A stretch of DNA of 6,440 nt from contig JBDTVU010000170.1 of the NCBI GenBank assembly GCA_040007035.1, forward strand, positions 1 to 6,440. The letters run 5' to 3'. Origin of the DNA: CAIWHR01 sp040007035 (GTDB taxonomy: Bacteria; Pseudomonadota; Gammaproteobacteria; Burkholderiales; Casimicrobiaceae). Numbering within the stretch: position 1 is the first letter of the stretch; each line of letters starts with the position of its first letter. Below are positions 1 to 5,425 of the stretch, in pieces. The translations under genes and the position numbers were made by a program. The notes beneath the pieces are model-generated. The model did no database searches, was not told where the DNA came from, and was given only the letters and a program-made list of their open reading frames with translations.

Positions 1-2
1 CC

Positions 3-950
3 ATGGCGTTCGCGCTCGCCTCCGGCCACGCCGCCGCGCAGGCGCCCGACCGCATTGTGTTCGCCACCGACTGGCTCGCGCAGGCCGAGCACGGCGGCTT
101 CTACCAGGCCGTCGCGGAAGGGATCTACAGGAAACACGGCCTCGACGTGACGATCAGGATGGGCGGCCCGCAGGTCAACGGGCTGCAACTGCTCGCCGCG
201 GGCCAGCTCGACGTGGTGATGGCCGACGCGCTGCAGGTCGCCTCCGCCATCGAGCAGGCCGTCCCGGTCACCGCGATCGCGGCGACGTTCCAGAAGAACC
301 CGACGGCGATCATCGCGCACCCGGGTGTGACCAAGCTCGCGGACCTCAAGGGCAAGCCGATCGCGATCGCCGCCGCCAGCAATACGACGTTCTGGCCGTG
401 GCTGAAGCAGCGCTACGGCTTCACCGACGACCAGAAGCGGCCGTACGCGTTCAGCGTGCAGCCGTTCCTCGCCGACAAGACGCTGTCGCAGCAGGGCTTC
501 GCCACCTCCGAGCCGTTCTCGATCGAGAAGGGCGGCGTGCAGCCAGTCGTGTTCCTGCTCGCCGACCTCGGCTACCCGCCCTACTCCGAGGCGCTCGTCG
601 TCCGCCGCGATGCACTCGGCAAGCGCGGCGACGAATTCGCACGCTTCGTCCGCGCGTCGGCCGAGGGCTGGAAGAGCTACCTCGCCAATCCGGCTCCCGG
701 CAATGCGCTGATCAAGCGCGACAATCCGCAGATGGGCGACGACCTGCTCGCGTACAGCCACCGGAAGATGAAGGAGTACGCGATCGTCACCGGCGGAGAT
801 GCCGCGGCGAAGGGCCTGCTGACGATGACCGACGCGCGCTGGCGCGAGACGCTCGATTTCCTGCGTGCAGCCGGGCTGACGAAGTCCGGCGTCGATTACG
901 TACTTTCGTACACGCTGTCGATCGTCAATGACGTGAAGGTCCTGCCCTGA
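3..950 (+). CDS. ABC transporter periplasmic substrate-binding protein, NMT1/THI5-like (5' end probably cut)
   Basis: Binds a small solute in the periplasm and delivers it to the ATPase/permease pair encoded directly downstream. Visible residues 1-14 are alanine-rich and end in AAAQA before PDRIVFATDW, like the end of a Sec signal peptide with its AxA cleavage site. No basic n-region is visible, so the true start probably lies upstream of the window and the ATG at 3 is internal. The mature part has the NMT1/THI5 layout: TDWLAQAEHGGFY (residues 22-34) near the ligand cleft, GLDVTIRMGGPQVNG (46-60), LADLKGKPIAIA (112-123), TTFWPWLKQRYGF (128-140) and QQGFATSEPF (163-172). About 300 mature residues is normal for the family. 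The stop overlaps the likely CTG start of the ATPase gene by 4 nt. Members of this fold bind pyrimidine thiamine precursors, sulfonates, riboflavin and other solutes, so the family is firm but the ligand is not. Its promoter lies outside the window. Confidence 0.9.
   Translation: MAFALASGHAAAQAPDRIVFATDWLAQAEHGGFYQAVAEGIYRKHGLDVTIRMGGPQVNGLQLLAAGQLDVVMADALQVASAIEQAVPVTAIAATFQKNPTAIIAHPGVTKLADLKGKPIAIAAASNTTFWPWLKQRYGFTDDQKRPYAFSVQPFLADKTLSQQGFATSEPFSIEKGGVQPVVFLLADLGYPPYSEALVVRRDALGKRGDEFARFVRASAEGWKSYLANPAPGNALIKRDNPQMGDDLLAYSHRKMKEYAIVTGGDAAAKGLLTMTDARWRETLDFLRAAGLTKSGVDYVLSYTLSIVNDVKVLP
935..940 (+). promoter_or_regulatory. Shine-Dalgarno-like site for the CTG start at 947
   Basis: GAAGGT lies in the last codons of the binding-protein gene and leaves about seven bases before CTG 947, a normal spacing. 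It matters because it supports an unusual start codon for the ATPase gene. It is a short match and could be chance, since it is also coding sequence. Confidence 0.45.
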
Positions 951-1762
951 CCGCCGCCGCATCTGTCGTCGGCACCGCGTCGGTCCCCGTCGTCGCCGTC
1001 GCCGGCGCGACGAAGACGTATCCGACCGGCACCCGCGCGCTCGACCCGGTCGACCTCGTCGTGCGGCGTGGCGATTTCGTCACGCTGCTCGGTCCCTCCG
1101 GCTGCGGCAAGACGACGCTGCTCAACCTGATTGCGGGACTGCACTCGCCGGATGGCGGCTCGCTGTCGTGGTGGGGTGGCGATTTCGACTCGACCGGAGG
1201 GCCGGGCCGGCGGCTCGCGATGGTGTTCCAGTCGCCGACGCTGATGCCATGGGCGCGCGTCGACGCCAACGTGCGGCTTCCGCTCGACCTCGCGCACGCG
1301 CCCCGCGCCAGCGCGGATCGCGACGTCGCGGCGGCGTTGGCGCTGGTCGGCCTGTCCGGGTTCGCGCGCCAGTTTCCGCGCGAACTGTCCGGCGGCATGC
1401 AGATGCGGGCGTCGATCGCCCGCGCGCTCGTCACCGCGCCGGATCTGCTGCTGATGGACGAGCCGTTCGGCGCGCTCGACGAATTCACGCGGCAGCGGCT
1501 CGACGCCGAACTGCTCGCGCTGTGGGCGGCGCGCGGGCTGACCGTCGTGTTCGTCACCCACAGCGTCGTCGAAGCGGTGTTCCTGTCGACGCGCGTCGCG
1601 GTGATGGCGGCGCGGCCCGGCCGCGTGCTCGCCGACGTCGCCATCGACGCGCCGTATCCGCGGGATGATGCGTACCGCACGTCGACGGCGTTCGCCGCGC
1701 ATTGCCAGCGGCTGTCCAGGCTCGTCGCGCACGCCGGCGCGACGGCCGCCGTCGGCGCCTGA
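947..1762 (+). CDS. ABC transporter ATP-binding protein, NitT/TauT (SsuB/TauB-like) family
   Basis: Hydrolyses ATP at the inner face of the membrane to power the importer. From a CTG start it is 271 residues: A-loop Tyr25 in TKTYPTG, Walker A GPSGCGKTT (49-57), Q-loop Gln95 in VFQSPTLMPW, signature LSGGMQMR (147-154), Walker B LLLMDEP with catalytic Glu172, D-loop GALD (175-178) and H-loop His205 in VTHSV. All catalytic elements are intact. Start choice: the frame is open back to 932, and between there and GTG 1061 I find no ATG, GTG or TTG. GTG 1061 lies only 10 codons before Walker A and would remove the A-loop and first beta strands. CTG 947 overlaps the upstream TGA (CTGA) and has GAAGG seven bases upstream. 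The next gene begins 4 nt after its stop. Product call is firm; the start codon is an inference. Confidence 0.88.
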   Translation: MTAAASVVGTASVPVVAVAGATKTYPTGTRALDPVDLVVRRGDFVTLLGPSGCGKTTLLNLIAGLHSPDGGSLSWWGGDFDSTGGPGRRLAMVFQSPTLMPWARVDANVRLPLDLAHAPRASADRDVAAALALVGLSGFARQFPRELSGGMQMRASIARALVTAPDLLLMDEPFGALDEFTRQRLDAELLALWAARGLTVVFVTHSVVEAVFLSTRVAVMAARPGRVLADVAIDAPYPRDDAYRTSTAFAAHCQRLSRLVAHAGATAAVGA

Positions 1763-1766
1763 TCCG

Positions 1767-2567
1767 ATGTCGCGGCCCGATTCCGCGTCGCGCTGGCTCC
1801 GCTATGCCGCACCGGCGGCCGTCGCCGTCGTCGCGCTCGCGCTGTGGCAGGGACTCGTCGTCGCGTACGACGTGCCGGCGTACCTCGTCCCGTCGCCGCT
1901 GACGGTACTTTCCACGCTTGTCGCCGACCGCGTGCTCCTGGCCGATTCGCTCGCCGTCACGCTCGGCATCGCGCTGACCGCGCTGGCGATCGCCGTCGTC
2001 GTCGGCGTCGCGGTCGCGCTGCTGTTCGTCCAGAGTCGCTGGATCGAGGCGAGCTTTTTCCCGTACGCGGTGCTGCTGCAGGTGACGCCGATCGTCGCGA
2101 TCGCACCGCTGATCATCATCTGGGTGAAGGACACGCGGATCGCGCTGGTGCTGTGCGCCGTCGTCGTCGCCATCTTCCCGATCATTTCGAACACGACGCT
2201 CGGGCTGCGCAGCGTCGACCCGGGATTGCTGAACCTGTTCCGGATGTGCCGCGCGAGCCGGTGGCAGGTGCTGCTGCGGCTGCGGATTCCCGGCGCGCTG
2301 CCGTATTTCTTCGGCGGGCTTCGCATCGCCAGCGGCCTCGCGCTGATCGGCGCGGTGGTCGCCGAGTTCGTCGCCGGCACCGGCGGCGCCGGCGCCGGTC
2401 TCGCCTACCAGATCCTGCTCGCCGGCATCCAGCTCAACATTCCCCGGCTGTTCGCCGCGCTGGTGCTGATCGCCGCAGCCGGCGTGGCGCTGTTCGCGTC
2501 GACGGTGTGGGCATCGCGACTCGTGCTCGTGCGCTGGCACGAGAGCGAGGTCCCGCCCGCGGAGTGA
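1767..2567 (+). CDS. ABC transporter permease, NitT/TauT (SsuC/TauC-like) family
   Basis: Forms the inner-membrane channel of the importer. Started at ATG 1767 it is 266 residues, normal for the BPD_transp_1 family. Hydrophobic segments lie near residues 14-34, 62-88, 99-120, 126-141, 186-204 and 226-250, giving about six membrane helices. The cytoplasmic EAA-type coupling loop that docks on the ATPase is visible at about 155-180 (LLNLFRMCRASRWQVLLRLR, then IPGALP). The PSPLTVLSTL segment (42-51) after the first helix is typical of SsuC/TauC relatives. The frame is open further upstream to ATG 1665, but that stretch lies inside the ATPase gene and encodes arginine-rich shadow sequence. ATG 1767 sits 4 nt after the ATPase stop and begins a normal N-terminus. 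No clear ribosome-binding site precedes it, so reinitiation after the ATPase gene is likely. It is the last gene of this transport operon. Confidence 0.92.
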   Translation: MSRPDSASRWLRYAAPAAVAVVALALWQGLVVAYDVPAYLVPSPLTVLSTLVADRVLLADSLAVTLGIALTALAIAVVVGVAVALLFVQSRWIEASFFPYAVLLQVTPIVAIAPLIIIWVKDTRIALVLCAVVVAIFPIISNTTLGLRSVDPGLLNLFRMCRASRWQVLLRLRIPGALPYFFGGLRIASGLALIGAVVAEFVAGTGGAGAGLAYQILLAGIQLNIPRLFAALVLIAAAGVALFASTVWASRLVLVRWHESEVPPAE

Positions 2568-2607
2568 CGGACCGCCGGACCGCAGGATGGCCGCCCGGAC
2601 GCGGTCC
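2568..2607 (+). repeat. Tandem 8-mer and 7-bp inverted repeat after the ABC operon
   Basis: CGGACCGC occurs twice back to back directly after the permease stop (2568-2575 and 2576-2583). GCGGTCC at 2601-2607 is the exact reverse complement of GGACCGC in either copy, giving a possible 7-bp stem with a loop of 17 or 25 nt. A smaller GGAC-GCG-GTCC hairpin (2597-2607) competes with it. There is no following T-run, so it is not a standard intrinsic terminator. It could still be an mRNA 3'-end structure, a protein site, or chance in GC-rich DNA. Confidence 0.4.
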
Positions 2608-2621
2608 CCCGCGCGGTGTGC

Positions 2622-2629
2622 GATAAACT
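2622..2629 (+). promoter_or_regulatory. Candidate -10 element of the oxidoreductase gene
   Basis: GATAAACT is a rare AT-rich patch in GC-rich sequence, 6 nt before the ATG at 2636. GATAAA matches four of six bases of the sigma-70 consensus TATAAT. Transcription starting about seven bases later would give an almost leaderless mRNA, which fits the absence of any Shine-Dalgarno sequence before this ATG. No convincing -35 hexamer is seen at the expected distance. Confidence 0.35.
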
Positions 2630-2635
2630 TGCGCC

Positions 2636-3820
2636 ATGGAAACCTTCGACTTCGTCATCGTCGGCGGCGGCGTCACTGGCGCGTCGATCGCCTGTCATCT
2701 CGCGCGCTTCGGCGCGGCGTCGGTGCTGCTGCTGGAGCGCGGACAGTTGGGCGGCGGCACCACTGCCCAGTCGTCGTGCGTGCTGCGCACCCACTACTCG
2801 GTGCCGGAGAACGTGGCGCTGGCGAAGGCCGCGCTCGCGGTGTTCAACGACTTCCCGACTTACCTCGAGGATCCGGAGGCCGACTGCGGCTTCAACCGCT
2901 GCGGGCTGATGATCGTCGCCCCGCCGACCGAGCGGCTGACCGCGATGCGGGAAACGCTTGCCGTCGAGCGCAGGCTCGGCGTCGACGCGCGCGAGATCGG
3001 CGTCGACGACGCGAAGCGGATCCACCCGCTGCTCAACTTCGACGACATCGCGGCGATCGGCTGGGAACCCGATGCGGGCTACGCCGACGCCTACCTGACG
3101 CTCTCCGCGTTCGTCCGCGCGGCGCGCCGGCGCGGCGCGACGATCCGCGAGAACGTCGCCGTCACCGGGCTCGTCCGCGGCGGCAACCGCGTCACCGGCG
3201 TGAACACGGCGAGCGGCCCGGTCGCCGCCGGCACCGTGATCTGCGCGCAGAACATCTGGTCGGGGGAGGTCGGTGCGTGGACCGGAATCGAACTGCCGTT
3301 GACGCTGTCGCGGCACGCGGTGTTCACGCTCGAAGGCGAGACGCCGTATACGCGCCGGCTGCCGGTGGTGAAGGACCTCGCGTCCGCGGGCAAGCTCTAT
3401 TTCCGCGGCTATGGCGGCGGGCAGGTGCTCGTCGGTGAAGGCAACGACGGCGAGACGATCGCCACACCGGACACCGAGCAGGCCGACGTCCCGCTCGACT
3501 ACATCGTCGACGTCGGAGAGCAACTCGGCCACCGCGTGCCGTCGTTCGCCGACGCCGGGCTGGTCGATTCATGGACCGGCGTCTACGACGTCACGCCGGA
3601 CTGGAACCCGGTGCTGGGCGCGCTGCCCGGCATCGACGGCCTGCTCGTCGCGTACGGGTTCTCCGGCCACGGCTTCAAGCTGTCGCCGATCGTCGGCCGG
3701 CTGATCGCCCAGGCAGCGCTGGGAATCCCGACCGACGCGCCGCTCGCGCCGTATTCGCTCGAACGATTCCGCGGGGGCCGGCTGCTGACCGGTCGCTACG
3801 GCACCGGCGCGGTGTCCTGA
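2636..3820 (+). CDS. FAD-dependent oxidoreductase, DAO family (DadA / sarcosine oxidase beta-like)
   Basis: Probably a flavoenzyme oxidising the C-N bond of an amino acid or N-methyl amine to an imine. The 394-residue length is normal. The N-terminal Rossmann motif VIVGGGVTG (7-15) is followed by Glu34 ending beta-2 (LLLERG), which binds the FAD ribose. GGGTTAQSSCVLRTHYS (39-55) resembles the GGxTxxSSGIVRxHYS segment of sarcosine oxidase beta and dimethylglycine dehydrogenase relatives. The C-terminal part has WTGVYDVTPDWNPVLG (313-328) and GFSGHGF (341-347), the usual second FAD-contact region. No signal peptide is present, so it is likely cytoplasmic. It starts 68 bp after the ABC permease and ends 85 bp before the TAXI gene, both gaps with their own -10-like patch, so it may be transcribed alone. 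No alpha, gamma or delta sarcosine-oxidase subunit genes are in the window. Family is firm; substrate and electron acceptor are unknown. Confidence 0.9.
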   Translation: METFDFVIVGGGVTGASIACHLARFGAASVLLLERGQLGGGTTAQSSCVLRTHYSVPENVALAKAALAVFNDFPTYLEDPEADCGFNRCGLMIVAPPTERLTAMRETLAVERRLGVDAREIGVDDAKRIHPLLNFDDIAAIGWEPDAGYADAYLTLSAFVRAARRRGATIRENVAVTGLVRGGNRVTGVNTASGPVAAGTVICAQNIWSGEVGAWTGIELPLTLSRHAVFTLEGETPYTRRLPVVKDLASAGKLYFRGYGGGQVLVGEGNDGETIATPDTEQADVPLDYIVDVGEQLGHRVPSFADAGLVDSWTGVYDVTPDWNPVLGALPGIDGLLVAYGFSGHGFKLSPIVGRLIAQAALGIPTDAPLAPYSLERFRGGRLLTGRYGTGAVS

Positions 3821-3851
3821 CGCCCGCATGGCGCAGGCCGGTGCCATCCGG

Positions 3852-3857
3852 CATAAT
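3852..3857 (+). promoter_or_regulatory. Candidate -10 element of the TAXI-TRAP operon
   Basis: CATAAT matches five of six bases of the sigma-70 -10 consensus and is the only AT-rich patch in the gap. Transcription would begin near 3864, giving a leader of about 42 nt before ATG 3906. A matching -35 is not evident, so the promoter could be activator-dependent or weak. A short inverted repeat, GCCGG/CCGGC (3837-3841 and 3848-3852), abuts its upstream edge. Confidence 0.45.
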
Positions 3858-3867
3858 CGCCCGCTGA

Positions 3868-3883
3868 CGCCGCGGTCGCGGCG
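3868..3883 (+). other. GC-only hairpin in the 5' leader of the TAXI operon
   Basis: CGCCGCG (3868-3874) pairs with CGCGGCG (3877-3883). With a realistic four-base loop (GGTC) the stem is six G-C pairs. It would sit within a few bases of the predicted transcript 5' end and about 10 nt before the ribosome-binding site, leaving that site free. No T-run follows, so it is not a terminator. A 5'-end stem that protects mRNA is one possibility; chance is another at this GC content. Confidence 0.35.
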
Positions 3884-3892
3884 CAACGACAC

Positions 3893-3898
3893 GGGGGA
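3893..3898 (+). promoter_or_regulatory. Ribosome-binding site deciding the TAXI start
   Basis: GGGGGA ends seven bases before ATG 3906. It is the best purine-rich site in the gap and favours 3906 over the upstream in-frame ATG at 3828, which has no such site and would put a charged 26-residue extension ahead of an obvious signal peptide. Confidence 0.6.
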
Positions 3899-3905
3899 AA
3901 CCATC

Positions 3906-4877
3906 ATGGCAATCGGCTTCAGGACGACGGCGGTCGCGCTCGCCGCGGGACTCGCGTTCTCGGTGGCAGCGCTGGCGCAGGATCGCGTGTTCTTCGGCAT
4001 CGCCACCGGCGGCACCGGCGGCACCTACTACCCGCTTGGCGGGATGCTGGCGCAGTTGATCTCGAACAAAGCGACGATCGGCGGCAAGAAGCTCTCCGCG
4101 ACCGCCGAGACCGCCGGCGCGTCGGTCGCCAATGCGCAACTGCTCGCGCGCAAGGACATCGAGAGCGCGTTCGTCGCCGCCGACATCCTCGACGCCGCGT
4201 ACACCGGCAAGGGCCAGTTCGAGGGCAAGCCGGTGAAGAACCTGCGCGCGCTGGGCGCGCTGTATCCGGAGCAGGTCCAGCTCGTCACCGCGACCAAGTC
4301 CAACATCCGCACGTTCCGTGACCTGAAGGGCAAGAGCGTGTCGTCCGGCTCGCCGGGTTCCGGCCAGTGGCAACTCCTCGGCGACCTGCTCGAAGCCAAC
4401 GGCATGACGCGCAAGGACATCGGCGAGGACCTGTCGTCGTTCGCGCAGTCGGTCGACAAGATCAAGGACGGCAACCTCGTCGCGTCGCTGATCACCGCCG
4501 GCGCGCCGACGTCGTCGATCGTCGACCTCGCCAACAGCCACGACATCCGGATCGTCCCGCTCGCCGGCCCCGAGATCGAGACGATGCGCAAGAAGCAGCC
4601 GTACTACGCGAACGTCGTGCTGCCGGCCAACACGTACAAGGGGCAAACGGCGCCGGTCGACACGATCGCCGTGATGGCGATCTGGGCGACGCACGACGGC
4701 CTGTCCGACCAGATGGCCTACGAGGTGACGAAGGCGCTCTACGAGAATACCGAGACGCTGGGCCAGGTCCATCCGAAGGGCAAGGAGATCTCGCTGAAGA
4801 CGGCGCTCCTTTCGGTGTCGATCCCGCTGCACCCGGGCGCCGAGAAGTACTACCGCGAAAAAGGCCTGATCAAGTGA
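3906..4877 (+). CDS. TAXI family TRAP transporter solute-binding protein
   Basis: Periplasmic receptor of a tripartite ATP-independent (TRAP) transporter: it captures a solute and passes it to the fused permease encoded two genes downstream. The 323-residue product has a clear Sec signal peptide (Arg6, hydrophobic 9-22, AALA then QDRVFF, cleavage likely after residue 24). Immediately afterwards comes the TAXI hallmark FGIATGGTGGTYYPLGGMLA (30-49). Other family features are ATAETAGASVANAQLL, the FRDLKGKSVSSGSPGSGQW segment and the C-terminal KYYREKGLIK. Length is typical. ATG 3906 is chosen for its ribosome-binding site and signal peptide. Its TGA overlaps the GTG of the next gene (GTGA). Known TAXI ligands include glutamate, glutamine and alpha-ketoglutarate, but most members have no assigned ligand, so the substrate here is open. 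Confidence 0.95.
   Translation: MAIGFRTTAVALAAGLAFSVAALAQDRVFFGIATGGTGGTYYPLGGMLAQLISNKATIGGKKLSATAETAGASVANAQLLARKDIESAFVAADILDAAYTGKGQFEGKPVKNLRALGALYPEQVQLVTATKSNIRTFRDLKGKSVSSGSPGSGQWQLLGDLLEANGMTRKDIGEDLSSFAQSVDKIKDGNLVASLITAGAPTSSIVDLANSHDIRIVPLAGPEIETMRKKQPYYANVVLPANTYKGQTAPVDTIAVMAIWATHDGLSDQMAYEVTKALYENTETLGQVHPKGKEISLKTALLSVSIPLHPGAEKYYREKGLIK
4857..4864 (+). promoter_or_regulatory. Shine-Dalgarno-like site for the GTG start at 4874
   Basis: GAAAAAGG lies in the last codons of the TAXI gene and ends nine bases before GTG 4874. It supports the GTG as a true start overlapping the TAXI stop codon. Confidence 0.45.
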
Positions 4878-5425
4878 TCCGACTTTCCGGACGCGGCGCC
4901 GCCGTTGCGCGTCGCGCCCGGAGCCCTCGCCGGTCGCGCGCCGCCGAGGCCGCGGCTCTGTTCGCGCTGCTCGCGGCCGCGGCGCTGGCGTGGGCCGCGC
5001 CGGCCGGCGCGGCCGGGCCCGACGTCTGCCTCGTCATCGCCGCGCCGCCTCAGAACGAGCCGCTGGCGCTCGTCAGGCTCGACGCCGGCAATCCCGTGTT
5101 CACGATTACCTACGTCCACTCGGTGACGCGCACGCCGGTCGAGGAGACGTACCGCGCCGACGACGAAGGCATCACCGAGACGTCGATCGCGTTCACCGAG
5201 CACGGCCCCGGTCTCCCCACCGAAGGCGCCGCCGGCGAAACCTGGGAGCTCCGCGACGGCCGCTTCGTGGTGACGATGGCACGCCGGTTCACCGGAATCC
5301 GGATGCGCGTGGCCTCCGAGCAGCAACCGGCGCTGTTCGCCGCCGGCAAGAGCACAGCGCTGGCGCAGTGGGGCAACCGGTCGCTGGCGCTGTTCGCGGC
5401 GTACTGCGACTCGAAGCCGAAATGA
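4874..5425 (+). CDS. DUF1850 domain-containing exported protein, TAXI-TRAP associated
   Basis: A small exported protein of unknown function, 183 residues from GTG 4874. The N-terminus carries eight arginines before residue 23, then a hydrophobic stretch (about 26-47, ending PAGAAG) that could be a signal peptide or membrane anchor. The rest matches the DUF1850 pattern: FTITYVHSVTRTPVEETY (76-93), then EHGPGLPTEG (109-118). Cys52 and Cys178 bracket the domain and could form a disulfide. DUF1850 genes are commonly found between a TAXI binding-protein gene and a fused TRAP permease gene, exactly as here, so a role in that transporter is a fair inference; the biochemical role is not known to me. 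The frame is open upstream, but earlier codons lie inside the TAXI gene and read as arginine-rich shadow. Both ends overlap neighbours by 4 nt (GTGA, ATGA), pointing to coupled translation. Confidence 0.85.
   Translation: MIRLSGRGAAVARRARSPRRSRAAEAAALFALLAAAALAWAAPAGAAGPDVCLVIAAPPQNEPLALVRLDAGNPVFTITYVHSVTRTPVEETYRADDEGITETSIAFTEHGPGLPTEGAAGETWELRDGRFVVTMARRFTGIRMRVASEQQPALFAAGKSTALAQWGNRSLALFAAYCDSKPK

Noticed and set aside
1665..1766. Upstream in-frame ATG for the ABC permease
   Set aside because: The extension lies inside the ATPase gene and is arginine/serine/proline-rich, unlike any permease N-terminus; ATG 1767 fits the family length.
2577..2612. Intrinsic terminator after the ABC operon
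   Set aside because: The stem is followed by C and G rather than a T-run, so I list it only as a repeat.
2405..3532. Long minus-strand open frame (375 codons) opposite the permease end and the oxidoreductase
   Set aside because: Its product is rich in Arg, Asp, Ala and Val with no recognisable domain. It is the expected shadow of GC-rich coding sequence, and the plus-strand frame here encodes a clear FAD enzyme.
3828..3905. Upstream in-frame ATG extending the TAXI protein by 26 residues
   Set aside because: It has no ribosome-binding site, would bury the signal peptide behind a charged segment, and overlaps the candidate promoter.
3821..3905. Riboswitch in the TAXI leader
   Set aside because: The predicted leader of about 42 nt is too short for a known riboswitch aptamer with an expression platform, and no conserved core is visible.
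3675..4832. Long minus-strand open frame (385 codons) opposite the TAXI gene
   Set aside because: Low-complexity Arg/Leu/Asp-rich translation without motifs, crossing a gene boundary on the other strand; a compositional shadow.
4367..4873. Open frame upstream of the DUF1850 start
   Set aside because: It lies inside the TAXI gene in another frame and reads as arginine-rich shadow; GTG 4874 gives a normal N-terminus.
4874..4945. Possible twin-arginine signal in the DUF1850 N-terminus (paired Arg at residues 13-14 and 19-20)
   Set aside because: Neither pair is followed by the hydrophobic residues of the Tat consensus; an arginine-rich Sec n-region explains it.
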